From Caldicellulosiruptor morganii (GTDB lineage Bacteria > Bacillota > Thermoanaerobacteria > Caldicellulosiruptorales > Caldicellulosiruptoraceae), in contig NZ_CP113865.1 in assembly GCF_026810225.1 (NCBI RefSeq), forward strand, positions 1,942,001 through 2,006,000: a stretch of 64,000 bases of DNA, given 5' to 3'. Below the pieces are notes generated by a model. The model had not been told where the DNA came from. It did no database searches and worked only from the letters and a program-made list of their open reading frames with translations. The stretch's first letter is position 1; each line of letters begins with the position of its first letter. A program made the position numbers and the translations under genes. Shown here in pieces: positions 43,489 through 51,294 of the stretch.

Positions 43489-44082
43489 TCAAGTTTTGGG
43501 ATCAAAAAAGCTGTGTGACATATTTTTAAATATTGAAGTAATAATTGAAGCCAATTCATAAGGGGTTTCTTTCATACCTGAACTCAGCCATTCATTAATA
43601 ATGCTTGTATGTCCCCCTATAACAAATGCAATAGCATATTTTTCAGGTATTTTAAGCTTATCCATCAAATTTTTGCTCAGCATGACACTTTTGATGGTTT
43701 CATGGAGCTTGCGATAAAATGCAGGGTCCCCATTTTTACCTATAATCAAAGAGAAGAAATACCGATTCTTCTGGATATATTCCAAAGCCTGTAAAATGAC
43801 AGCAAACATCTTATCGTCCGCAGAACCTTCTGTTATTTGTACTTCAATAGGCAAATCCATCGCTAAACTTTTTAATCCATCCAGAATTTCATTTTCAAGC
43901 TGCTCTAACAAGTCAAATTTATCTTTATAGTGAAGATAGAATGTATTGCGACTTATAGATGCCTTCTTAGTAAGATTTTTTACAGTGATTTTGGAAAATC
44001 CAATGGTATCCATCAACTCTAAAAAAGCATCTTTGATCATTTGACGGGTACGAACTACTCTTAAATCGTTTTGCTTTTGCAT
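43489..44082 (-). CDS. TetR/AcrR-family transcriptional regulator
   Basis: This is a 197-residue regulator. The N-terminal HTH (RTRQMIKDAFLELMDTIGFSKITVKNLTKKASISRNTFYLHYKDKFDLLEQ) is classic TetR. The C-terminal part (AFVIGGHTSIINEWLSSGMKETPYELASII) resembles the TetR_C_33/DhaS-like effector domain. It is divergent from the SDR fusion gene and probably controls it. The ligand is unknown. Confidence 0.92.
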   Translation of the reverse strand: MQKQNDLRVVRTRQMIKDAFLELMDTIGFSKITVKNLTKKASISRNTFYLHYKDKFDLLEQLENEILDGLKSLAMDLPIEVQITEGSADDKMFAVILQALEYIQKNRYFFSLIIGKNGDPAFYRKLHETIKSVMLSKNLMDKLKIPEKYAIAFVIGGHTSIINEWLSSGMKETPYELASIITSIFKNMSHSFFDPKT

Positions 44083-44230
44083 TTCTTACATCCTTCCTTA
44101 TCACAGTATATTTCGCACAGTATGACATATAAACAGATGATGAACTATTGCCAACTCTATAGTTCAGGTTATTCCCTAACAAATCAGTATAATGGGCACT
44201 TTTAATAAAATTGACCATTGAGAGATATAT

Positions 44231-44240
44231 TACACGTGTA
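44231..44240. promoter_or_regulatory. Palindrome between tetR and SDR gene, candidate operator
   Basis: TACACGTGTA is a perfect 10-bp palindrome in an AT-rich context, next to a TATAAT at 44242-44247. Its place between divergent genes suits a TetR operator. Confidence 0.45.
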
Positions 44241-44327
44241 TTATAATTAACTTGAGTTTAAAAGTCAATGTTTTGCAAGGTTACTTATACAGAAATAAAT
44301 ATTAATAAACGAAAGGGTGATATTAAA

Positions 44328-45581
44328 ATGAGCCAATCATTATTTTCTATTCCTGAGCCCGAGCCTTTGCAGAACTTGCTGTCATTGCAGGGTAAATGTG
44401 CCGTGGTCACCGGGGGCACAAGAGGGATTGGCAAGGCAATCGTAAGACGCTTTGTGGAAGCAGGGGCCACAGTGGTATTTACCGGCAGAAATCCTGATGC
44501 ACTGAAGCGTGCCGAAGAAAAGTTTACAGCCGCAGGCGGGAAAGTACTGGGTGTTCAGGCAGATTCAGGCCGTATTGAGGATGCCAAAAGAGTAATCAAT
44601 CTTACAGTGGAAAAGTTTGGACATATTGATATTCTGGTAAATAATACTGCAGTATTCCCGGCAAGCACAGCAATGGATATGACCGAAGAAATTTGGGATG
44701 AAACGTTTGACGTCGATACCAAAGGTGCATTTTTCTTTGCCAAGTTCGCTGCAGAAGCAATGATAGCTTCCGGTCGCGGTGGTCGTATCATTAACATATT
44801 ATCCACAGCTGCATTTCAAATTGCTTCGCCTTTGATTGCCTATGGTGCAGCAAAAGCCAGTTTATGGTATATTACTCAGGCGATGGCACAAGAACTTGCC
44901 AAATATCATATCTTGGTAAATGCAGTAACACCCGGAGCAACTCTGACAGCCGAGCGCATAGCTGCGCTAATTAATGGAAATCTGGTTGAATCTACTCTGG
45001 GCTCCAATGTTTCTGAAACAATGAAGAAGATGGAAAGCACTCTGAAGAACAAAGGTATTGCCAGAATGCTATCTAAACTAACACCTCTTGGTCGTCCCGG
45101 TTATCCAGATGATATTGCCAAGGCGGTACTGTTTCTTGCTTCTGATATGGCTTCCTATATCACCGGTGTCAATATCATTGTTGATGGTGGTCAAACTTTG
45201 AAAAACGAAAGATTTGATGTAGATGATGACGATGAAAGTACCACAAACACAATAACACATGAGCAAAGTACAGGGGGTTCGGACAAATTGTTAGAAGGTA
45301 CCTACAAAGCCATAATAAAAACTCCAATGGGCGCTCAAGAAGTAATCTTTACTTTCCATGTTGAAGACAACATACTTACCGGGACTGTTTCCGCTCTTGG
45401 AAACTCGTTTGAAATTGAAAATGGAAAAGTGACAGCCGACGGATTTTCTTTCCAGTACACAATAAAAGCACCGATAGGAAAGGTAAAGGTCCATGTTAAT
45501 GGCAAATTAGACGGTGACAAAATTCTATGCAATCTGAAAACATTCATGGGCAGTATACCTTTTGAGGGAACAAGGGTATAA
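44328..45581 (+). CDS. Short-chain dehydrogenase fused to a C-terminal beta-rich domain
   Basis: Residues 20-290 are a complete classical SDR. NAD(P)-binding VTGGTRGIG is at 27-35, then ILVNNTAVF, the catalytic Ser in NILSTAAF, YGAAK with catalytic Tyr/Lys, and the C-terminal YITGVNIIVDGGQTL. An acidic, Thr/Ser-rich linker (about 295-318) then leads to ~95 residues of alternating strands (GTYKAIIKTPMGAQEVIFTF, GTVSALGNSFEIENG, GKVKVHVNGKLDGDKI) that look like a small lipocalin-like beta-barrel. The whole is one uninterrupted frame of 417 residues. AAGGGTGA is spaced for the ATG at 44328. Base composition seems slightly GC-richer than its neighbours. The substrate is unknown. Confidence 0.88.
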   Translation: MSQSLFSIPEPEPLQNLLSLQGKCAVVTGGTRGIGKAIVRRFVEAGATVVFTGRNPDALKRAEEKFTAAGGKVLGVQADSGRIEDAKRVINLTVEKFGHIDILVNNTAVFPASTAMDMTEEIWDETFDVDTKGAFFFAKFAAEAMIASGRGGRIINILSTAAFQIASPLIAYGAAKASLWYITQAMAQELAKYHILVNAVTPGATLTAERIAALINGNLVESTLGSNVSETMKKMESTLKNKGIARMLSKLTPLGRPGYPDDIAKAVLFLASDMASYITGVNIIVDGGQTLKNERFDVDDDDESTTNTITHEQSTGGSDKLLEGTYKAIIKTPMGAQEVIFTFHVEDNILTGTVSALGNSFEIENGKVTADGFSFQYTIKAPIGKVKVHVNGKLDGDKILCNLKTFMGSIPFEGTRV

Positions 45582-45659
45582 ATTTTTTCTCAAGAAATTA
45601 CCATCACTTCAAATGAAATTTTTGCCTGAGACATACCAGTTTGAGAAAAAAAGTCTACT

Positions 45660-45687
45660 GCCTCCAAAATAAACCATTCTTGGAGGC
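45660..45687 (+). terminator. Terminator downstream of the SDR fusion gene
   Basis: Stem GCCTCCAA/TTGGAGGC with a 12-nt loop, followed by ATTTTTGTTG. Confidence 0.85.
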
Positions 45688-46070
45688 ATTTTTGTTGCTT
45701 TATAATAAGTATCGAAGTGAAAAAATGAAGCAATTATCCCAAATATCTGCTATATTAGAAACTTTTAATGACTAAAAACACTAAAAAACGTCAATTCGCT
45801 TCTACCTTCAGCACGTTTGTAAAACAAGAATTGCTGCGGGGCATCTTGCCATCTTGTCTTAAAGGTCTTTTTGGACATAATAAAACCACCTCACGCAAAA
45901 TTTTAATTGCGTTTGGTGGTGGCAGCTTGTGATTAAAAATCCTGCAGCCTTCTTAAAATCCTGCACCCTGTTTTGCTTAAAAATTGGCTGCTGGACTTGA
46001 TGTTTTTGTCTGCCATTTACATTTTTTAGCATCTCCCTGTAACCCTTGAAAATACCCCATAAAACAAAAA
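45688..46070. other. Intergenic region between SDR gene and tRNA cluster
   Basis: Apart from the two terminators at its ends I see no gene. The only open frames are short, and none has a convincing ribosome site. Confidence 0.5.
45885..45920 (-). terminator. Candidate terminator of the tRNA-His/tRNA-Gln transcript
   Basis: Paired arms ACCACC/GGTGGT and CGCAA/TTGCG are separated by 3-nt internal loops and followed on the minus strand by TTTTATTATG. It lies about 150 nt past tRNA-Gln. Confidence 0.55.
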
Positions 46071-46146
46071 TGGCTGGGGTGGGTGGATTCGAACCACCGG
46101 AATGCAGGAGTCAAAGTCCTGTGCCTTACCGCTTGGCGACACCCCA
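46071..46146 (-). tRNA. trnQ: tRNA-Gln (TTG)
   Basis: A 76-nt cloverleaf with encoded CCA. Acceptor TGGGGTG/CACCCCA, D-arm region GCCAAGCGGTAAGGC, anticodon loop CTTTGAC (anticodon TTG) on stem CAGGA/TCCTG, and T-arm GGTGGTTCGAATCCACC. Confidence 0.97.
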
Positions 46147-46164
46147 AATTATTTGTATTAAATA

Positions 46165-46242
46165 TGGGGTGGATAATGGGACTCGAACCCATGACCTCCA
46201 GGGCCACAACCTGGCGCTCTAACCAGCTGAGCTATATCCACC
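46165..46242 (-). tRNA. trnH: tRNA-His (GTG)
   Basis: Acceptor GTGGATA/TATCCAC with discriminator C and an extra encoded G(-1) at 46242, the identity element of tRNA-His. The anticodon arm CCAGG-TTGTGGC-CCTGG gives GTG, and CCA is encoded. It is transcribed with tRNA-Gln, 18 nt away. Confidence 0.97.
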
Positions 46243-46266
46243 ACCTCTTTTGAACAGGCAGATTAT

Positions 46267-46295
46267 ATTATAAAGACATTAAGCCTGTCAGTCAA
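46267..46295 (-). promoter_or_regulatory. Promoter of the tRNA-His/tRNA-Gln unit
   Basis: On the minus strand TTGACT (46295-46290) and TATAAT (46272-46267) have a 17-bp spacer. The start would fall some 15-20 nt before tRNA-His. Confidence 0.8.
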
Positions 46296-46301
46296 TAGCG
46301 A

Positions 46302-47477
46302 TTATATGTTTGTTATGTATAATGTCAGGCTTTTAAAAAACATTGTTGCAAATGAACCGGCAGGAAGATGGAATTTCAATTTTAGTTTAAAATATCCACT
46401 GTAAAAGTCATCCTCTTCAAAGTCTGAAAACTCAAGGTTTTCCGGAAAGACTATTGCGGGTCTTAAAAAGGACTTATAAAAAGATTTTTTTATCTTTTTC
46501 AGTTCAAAGTCAGAGGGCTTGAGACCTCTTTCATTCAATATCTCCAGGATGGTGTTGTTTACAAGACTATTTACAAAAGGTATCCTTGAAGATACAGTCG
46601 GAATCTGAAGTCCTTTTAATTCACTCAAAGCCCTGTCTGAAAGGGTTGTGTAGATAAGATAGTCCATAATCTTTCCCTTAACAGGTTTTAGCAAATCCGC
46701 ATAATACGGTAAAATCAGACTCAGGGTTTTGTTCCAGATATAGCTCTGGTAGGCTGAGAAAAACATCGACATCTCTTCTTTTGGAATAAGATTTACAGCC
46801 TCGATTAAATAATGCCTGCTCTTGCCCTTCATTAAAGTCTTTATTATTTCTTTCTCAACCTTTGTTTTGCAAAGAGGAAGTATTTTTTCAAACTCTCCCC
46901 AGAGTTCAAATATAGCTTTTTTTCTTTCCTTCTCTTCTTTCTTATCTTCGGGGTGAATTACTGTGAAATAGAGTTTCAGAGCCCCATTGTAGTGCTTTTT
47001 TGCTATCTTTTCACCAATAAATTCTTCTTCCCTCTCAACACTCCCAAACCGCTGGTCATCAAAATAATTTGGAAAGCCAAACTTCTCTATTTCGCCAATT
47101 CTGTTGAAAATTCTCTCATCCCTGCTCTTTATTTTCCTTATTACCATTTCAAAATAATTGCCTTTCAGAAGCAGAGGGGAAACAAAGTCATCTGAATATC
47201 CAACAAATTCAACTTTTACATTCTCTCTATTAAAATTTATGTCATATTCCCTTGGTACCGAAATATACTGAAAAGTAAGAGCATGTCTGTCTTTTCTTCC
47301 TGCACAGCCTATTTTCTCAAATGGTATTTTGTTTTCCTTTGATATAAACCTTAAAGCGTCAATTGTATTCCAGTGTTTCTTTTTCAAAAGATAAATTTTG
47401 TACCTTCCGCTTGGCTTTATCTCAATGTCAATTTTTTCTCTGACTATAAAATCCTCCGGCAAAACCTTAATCTTCAA
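46302..47477 (-). CDS. truD: tRNA pseudouridine-13 synthase TruD
   Basis: TruD makes pseudouridine 13 in certain tRNAs. The catalytic aspartate is D63 in GCAGRKDRHALTFQYISV. Other family segments are NYFDDQRFGS, FFSAYQSYIWNKTLS and the N-terminal VLPEDFIVRE. Length 391 matches the archaeal/TruD range. TruD is widespread in Gammaproteobacteria and Archaea but patchy in Firmicutes. It is divergent from bpsA and ends just before the tRNA promoter. Confidence 0.93.
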   Translation of the reverse strand: MKIKVLPEDFIVREKIDIEIKPSGRYKIYLLKKKHWNTIDALRFISKENKIPFEKIGCAGRKDRHALTFQYISVPREYDINFNRENVKVEFVGYSDDFVSPLLLKGNYFEMVIRKIKSRDERIFNRIGEIEKFGFPNYFDDQRFGSVEREEEFIGEKIAKKHYNGALKLYFTVIHPEDKKEEKERKKAIFELWGEFEKILPLCKTKVEKEIIKTLMKGKSRHYLIEAVNLIPKEEMSMFFSAYQSYIWNKTLSLILPYYADLLKPVKGKIMDYLIYTTLSDRALSELKGLQIPTVSSRIPFVNSLVNNTILEILNERGLKPSDFELKKIKKSFYKSFLRPAIVFPENLEFSDFEEDDFYSGYFKLKLKFHLPAGSFATMFFKSLTLYITNI

Positions 47478-47518
47478 AGCTTTTTCACCCTTTTAAATTA
47501 CAATTTGTAGTGTTGTTA

Positions 47519-47546
47519 TTGACACCTTTTTTTATTATGATATCAT
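47519..47546 (+). promoter_or_regulatory. Promoter of bpsA
   Basis: TTGACA (47519-47524) is perfect. TATCAT (47541-47546) follows after 16 bp. The GTG start lies ~55 nt downstream. Confidence 0.6.
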
Positions 47547-47608
47547 TATATATTGTTGTCAACAAACTATTAAAAAACTGCACCAAATCTTTCAAGGAGG
47601 TGGTAGAA

Positions 47609-48673
47609 GTGGATAGCTTAAAGAGCGCAGTTGAATTTGTAAAGTCCAGAACAAAAGTCAATGTAAACGAAAGAGATATTGAAAAGGTAATAGCAGCATT
47701 GAACTCGACAAATCACTTCTGGGAAGTAATATTTCTTTCACAAAAGCCATTTGCCGTTGTGAGGGAAACAATTAACTATCTTATTTCAATAGATTTTGTA
47801 AAATCAGATGAAAACGGCAATCTGCAGCTTACACAAAAAGGAAAAGAATTTGTAAAGCAGAATAACATTCCTGCTGTAAAAAACTATACATGCCAGTACT
47901 GTGAAGGCCGTGGGATTGTATTTACCGAAATAAAAGATGCTTATGAAAAGTTCAAACAGATAGTAAAAACAAGACCTGAGGCAATAGTGGAATATGACCA
48001 GGGGTACGTTACTGAAGAAACAGCCTTTTCAAGAATTGCTATGATGATTAAAAAAGGTGACCTTGTCAAAAAGAGACTTATTGTTTTTGGCGATGACGAT
48101 TTGGTATCAATTGCAGCAGCTTTGACAGAACTTCCAGCAGAAGTAGTAGTATTGGAAATTGACAAAAGGCTTGTGGATTTCATAAACCAGGCTGCAAAAG
48201 AATACAACCTGAATCTAAAGGCAATTGAATATGATTTTAGAAATAAGCTCCCCGATGAGTTTGTAAAGAGCTTTGATACATTTACAATTGACCCGCCAGA
48301 AACAATTGAAGCCCTGGATGTGTGTTTTACAAGAACAATGTCAAGCTTAAAAGGTGCAGGCGGTGCAGGATATTTTGGACTTACAAACATAGAAGCATCA
48401 CTTTCAAAATGGCACGAATTCCAGAAACTTCTTTTAAATAAATTCAACGCAGTTATCACAGATATCATTGAAAACTTCAATCATTATGTCAATTGGAATT
48501 ATTTGCTTCCTTCTTTGGAAAGCAATCTTGATTTTGTAAATGTTCAGCCAAGACTCAACTGGTATACCTCCAGTATGTACAGAATAGAACTTGTAAAAGA
48601 CATAGAAATTCCAAACGAATATATTAATTGTGAGCTCTATATAGACAATGAAGCAATTTTGTATAAAGAATAA
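47609..48673 (+). CDS. bpsA: N4-bis(aminopropyl)spermidine synthase (branched polyamine synthase BpsA)
   Basis: BpsA adds aminopropyl groups to the N4 of spermidine, giving the quaternary branched polyamine of thermophiles. An N-terminal winged-helix-like part (residues 1-95) with a CQYCEG zinc-type motif precedes a Rossmann aminopropyltransferase domain. Its features are KKRLIVFGDDDLVSIAAAL with the acidic GDDD, VVVLEIDKRLVDFI and DTFTIDPPETIEALDVC. The longer ATG start is rejected because AAGGAGGT is spaced 7 nt from the GTG at 47609 (354 residues). Confidence 0.92.
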   Translation: MDSLKSAVEFVKSRTKVNVNERDIEKVIAALNSTNHFWEVIFLSQKPFAVVRETINYLISIDFVKSDENGNLQLTQKGKEFVKQNNIPAVKNYTCQYCEGRGIVFTEIKDAYEKFKQIVKTRPEAIVEYDQGYVTEETAFSRIAMMIKKGDLVKKRLIVFGDDDLVSIAAALTELPAEVVVLEIDKRLVDFINQAAKEYNLNLKAIEYDFRNKLPDEFVKSFDTFTIDPPETIEALDVCFTRTMSSLKGAGGAGYFGLTNIEASLSKWHEFQKLLLNKFNAVITDIIENFNHYVNWNYLLPSLESNLDFVNVQPRLNWYTSSMYRIELVKDIEIPNEYINCELYIDNEAILYKE

Positions 48674-48679
48674 AGTAAC

Positions 48680-48708
48680 TTGCCTTTTTTCTTTTTTTTA
48701 TGTTAAAA
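48680..48708 (+). promoter_or_regulatory. Promoter of rpmB
   Basis: TTGCCT (48680-48685) and TAAAAT (48703-48708) with a 17-bp spacer. Confidence 0.65.
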
Positions 48709-48760
48709 TAGGTTGTGTCTTTGTACTTGCTTTTATCACTTTTTAAGGAGGGAAACAAAA

Positions 48761-48946
48761 ATGGCTATGTGCGAAATCTGCAACAAGAAAGTATCATTTG
48801 GAAACAAAGTTAGCCACTCAAATAAAAAGTCAAGAAGAACATGGAAACCGAATGTAAAAAAGATTAGGGTAATTATAAATGGAACAAGAAAGAGAATTTA
48901 TGTATGCACAAGCTGCATTAAAGCGGGTAAGGTTGTCCGCGTATAA
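48761..48946 (+). CDS. rpmB: 50S ribosomal protein L28 (zinc-binding form)
   Basis: A 61-residue ribosomal protein. MAMCEICNKKVSFGNKVSHS and the C-terminal RIYVCTSCIKAGKV carry two CxxC pairs, so this is the C+ zinc-binding paralogue. The conserved HSNKKSRRTWKPNVKKIRV is intact. AAGGAGG is spaced for the ATG at 48761, not for an open ATG 16 codons earlier. It is monocistronic with its own promoter and terminator. Confidence 0.98.
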   Translation: MAMCEICNKKVSFGNKVSHSNKKSRRTWKPNVKKIRVIINGTRKRIYVCTSCIKAGKVVRV

Positions 48947-48950
48947 AATA

Positions 48951-48987
48951 AAAAAGTTCAAGATAAAGTGTTTATCTTGAACTTTTT
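48951..48987 (+). terminator. Terminator of rpmB
   Basis: A 17-bp stem AAAAAGTTCAAGATAAA/TTTATCTTGAACTTTTT with a GTG loop. It could also end the minus-strand small genes. Confidence 0.9.
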
Positions 48988-48993
48988 CTTTTT

Positions 48994-49071
48994 TCATTCT
49001 TCATTGATTTTAAATAGTTTCTTAATTAACCTGCTTAAAAACCTCGGCATCCTGAATACCATTATTTTCAT
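48994..49071 (-). CDS. Very small basic protein, function unknown
   Basis: A 25-codon ORF, MKIMVFRMPRFLSRLIKKLF then KINEE, with an amphipathic basic helix that could lie on the membrane surface. GGGAG is about 10 nt upstream inside the end of the preceding small gene, so the two may be co-translated. It ends just before the rpmB terminator. I do not recognise the family. The coding call rests on the ribosome site and placement only. Confidence 0.45.
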   Translation of the reverse strand: MKIMVFRMPRFLSRLIKKLFKINEE

Positions 49072-49077
49072 TTTATT

Positions 49078-49251
49078 TCATCTCCCATCTTTAAAAAAGA
49101 TATAGATTCCACAGCCAATTAAACCAAGTGCGACTACAAATGCCAGAAGCCATGGTGGTATTATGATTGAAATCAAAATACCGGTGCCAAGTAACAGAAG
49201 AACAAGACCTATTTGTTTTTTGTTTTTATTCTGTAACAAATGCTTGCTCAT
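49078..49251 (-). CDS. Small membrane protein (57 aa), function unknown
   Basis: The ORF begins MSKHLLQNKNKKQIG and has two hydrophobic segments, LVLLLLGTGILISIIIP and LLAFVVALGLIGCGIYIFF, joined by PPW, giving a helical hairpin with a short basic N-terminus and KDGR at the end. The upstream region (49265-49310) has a TATAAT and a TTCACA 18 bp apart on the minus strand. The ribosome site is weak (TTAGGT). The family is not recognised. Such double-TM miniproteins are frequent next to sporulation or ribosomal genes in Clostridia. Confidence 0.5.
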   Translation of the reverse strand: MSKHLLQNKNKKQIGLVLLLLGTGILISIIIPPWLLAFVVALGLIGCGIYIFFKDGR

Positions 49252-49315
49252 AACCTAATATATTCTCTTTAGAAGTAGTTTTATTCTATTATATTCGTTT
49301 AAAAAACTCAGTGTG

Positions 49316-49376
49316 AAAAAAGGCCGGGGAAATGCTTTTTTAAAATACCAGAAAACTACATCCCCAGCCTTTTTTT
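49316..49376. terminator. Long hairpin terminator after the hydrolase gene
   Basis: The arms AAAAAGGCCGGGGA (49316-49330) and TCCCCAGCCTTTTTT (49361-49376) pair across a 30-nt loop, with T-runs on both strands. It ends the lacI-hydrolase transcript. Confidence 0.8.
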
Positions 49377-50133
49377 ATTCCTTTAAAAACTCAACCGTTT
49401 TGTCCAGCACAATTCTTTCCCACTCATATTTGTTAAAGGTGTGGTCTGCACCTTCTATCTCAACAAGTATTGCCTTGTTACCCAAAATCTCTTTGTACTT
49501 TCGCCCAACTTCAATCGGAACTGCTGTATCGTTTGTACCATGCAAAATTAATACTTTATTTGGATACTTCTTTATTGACTCAAAAAAGTCGTACTTTTGC
49601 AAATCATAATAAAAATCCTCGGATAAAAGAAGCCCTCCTAAATCAATATATCCTTTTTCCTTTATTTGAGGGTTATTTTCTACCACATTTTTTGCAATAT
49701 CTCTCATATTCCCGGCAGGAGCCCAAAGCACAACCTTATTAAGCTTTTCTCTAAATTCACCGGCAATATACGAAGCAATTGCTCCCCCAAGAGATAAACC
49801 CACAATCGAAATCTTTTGCCTGTCAACAAAGTCAAGTGAAAACAGATACTCAAGTATGCATCTTGCATCGTCAATCTCACGGGTTACCGTCATATCATAA
49901 AATTCCCCGTCTGATTCACCGGAGCCTGCAAAGTCAAACCTGACACTTGCAATACCCTGGCTCTCAAGTAATCGAGATAGTTTTACAAATATAAAATGCG
50001 GCTCCATTTTATTCCCTGTAAAACCATGGAAAATAGCAACTGCAGGCACTTTTGAATCATATTCATCCGGTACATGCAGATATCCTCGCAGAATCTGACC
50101 AATTTTATTCTTTATTTCGACATGCTTTTGCAT
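49375..50133 (-). CDS. Alpha/beta hydrolase, feruloyl/cinnamoyl esterase-like
   Basis: This is a 252-residue cytoplasmic serine hydrolase. VPAVAIFHGFTGNKMEPHFIF carries the oxyanion HGFTG, and ISIVGLSLGGAIAS holds the nucleophile Ser. VLILHGTNDTAVPIEVG carries the acid, and GADHTFNKYEWE the His. The sequence pattern (RFDFAGSGESDGEFYDMTV) resembles the Est1E/LJ0536 cinnamoyl esterases, but the substrate is not proved. AGGAGGGG is spaced for the ATG at 50133. It follows lacI by 37 nt, so it may act on plant-derived esters under LacI control. Confidence 0.82.
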   Translation of the reverse strand: MQKHVEIKNKIGQILRGYLHVPDEYDSKVPAVAIFHGFTGNKMEPHFIFVKLSRLLESQGIASVRFDFAGSGESDGEFYDMTVTREIDDARCILEYLFSLDFVDRQKISIVGLSLGGAIASYIAGEFREKLNKVVLWAPAGNMRDIAKNVVENNPQIKEKGYIDLGGLLLSEDFYYDLQKYDFFESIKKYPNKVLILHGTNDTAVPIEVGRKYKEILGNKAILVEIEGADHTFNKYEWERIVLDKTVEFLKE

Positions 50134-50170
50134 AGGAAAACCCCTCCTGTATTTGTTTATGCATAACATT

Positions 50171-51184
50171 TCAAATAGCCCTGCATGTCTCCCCTTCTAT
50201 AATTGAGTGCTGTACTATAAGTCTTTTATAAGTTTTATATGGCTCTTCCAACTCTTTCATAAGCATCTCAGCCGCATAATAACCAAGATAATACACATTG
50301 GTGTCAACTGTGGTAAGCCTTGGTGAAGAAAGCTTGGAAAAGATTGACTCATTAAACCCTATTATGGACACATCATAGCCCACTTTCAGTTCAAGCTCTT
50401 TGCAGACTTTTATTGCTGCGTATGCAACAACCTCGTCAATGCAAACAACGGCGGTTGGTCTGTTTTTTAAAGTCAACAGCTGCTTTGCCTTCTCATATGA
50501 ACTTTGCTCATCAAACTGTGTAAACAGAATATACTGGTTTTCAACTGGAATCTTATATTTGCTCAAAGCCATTTTGTAGCCAGACAGTCTATCCTGTGTC
50601 AAGACAAGATTTTCCATACCGCCCAGAAAGCCTATTTGAGTGTGCCCGAGCTTGATTAAATACTCTGTTGCGTCAAACCCGGCTTTTTTGTTGTCATTGT
50701 CAACCCAGTTAACATACTCTTTGTCTTTATCAGGTGAACCTATCAAAACGAAAGGAAACTTGATAGAGCGAAGATATTTGATAGCATAGTCATTTATACG
50801 GGAGGTAAGAAGAACAAACCCATCCACCTTTTTGCTCTTTATAAGCCTTTCCAAGCTTTCTTTTTCCTTTTCGGGCGGCACAATGGTCAGTACAATCTCA
50901 TATTCTGTATTGTTAATATAGCTGCAAATTCCCGATACAACCTGGTCAAAAAAGGTGCTGGTAAGTGTCTGTTCAAGTCTTCGCGGCATAAAAATCCCAA
51001 TAGAATATGCCTTTTTCATAACAAGGCTTTTGGCACTTGCATTGGGAATGTATCCAAGCCGCTTGATGGCATCCATCACTCTCTTTGTTGTCTCAGGTGA
51101 AATCTTTGCCTTGCCTGAAAGTACCCTTGAAACTGTTGAAGGTGATACCCCTGCTTCTTTGGCTATATCCTTTATGGTTACCAT
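50171..51184 (-). CDS. LacI-family transcriptional regulator
   Basis: A 337-residue sugar-type repressor. The N-terminal HTH MVTIKDIAKEAGVSPSTVSRVLSGKAKISPETTKRVMDAIKRLGYIPN is textbook LacI. The remainder is a periplasmic-binding-protein-like effector domain (SIGIFMPRRLEQTLTSTFFDQVVSGI; GHTQIGFLGG; VVCIDEVVAYAAIKV). It is the first gene of a unit with the esterase-like hydrolase and probably represses its own promoter. Confidence 0.95.
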   Translation of the reverse strand: MVTIKDIAKEAGVSPSTVSRVLSGKAKISPETTKRVMDAIKRLGYIPNASAKSLVMKKAYSIGIFMPRRLEQTLTSTFFDQVVSGICSYINNTEYEIVLTIVPPEKEKESLERLIKSKKVDGFVLLTSRINDYAIKYLRSIKFPFVLIGSPDKDKEYVNWVDNDNKKAGFDATEYLIKLGHTQIGFLGGMENLVLTQDRLSGYKMALSKYKIPVENQYILFTQFDEQSSYEKAKQLLTLKNRPTAVVCIDEVVAYAAIKVCKELELKVGYDVSIIGFNESIFSKLSSPRLTTVDTNVYYLGYYAAEMLMKELEEPYKTYKRLIVQHSIIEGETCRAI

Positions 51185-51224
51185 TTCACATTCATCCTAT
51201 TCCTTCTTACTTTGTTTTTGAGCT

Positions 51225-51261
51225 TATTATCAATAATACTAAATTTTTTAAAATTATTCAA
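51225..51261 (-). promoter_or_regulatory. lacI-hydrolase promoter with overlapping palindrome
   Basis: On the minus strand TTGAAT (51261-51256) and TATTAT (51238-51233) have a 17-bp spacer. The -10 is half of the 6-2-6 palindrome TATTATTGATAATA (51238-51225), a candidate autoregulatory operator. Confidence 0.55.
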
Positions 51262-51294
51262 ACATAATAACAACCTGAGCCAGTCATACTGAAC

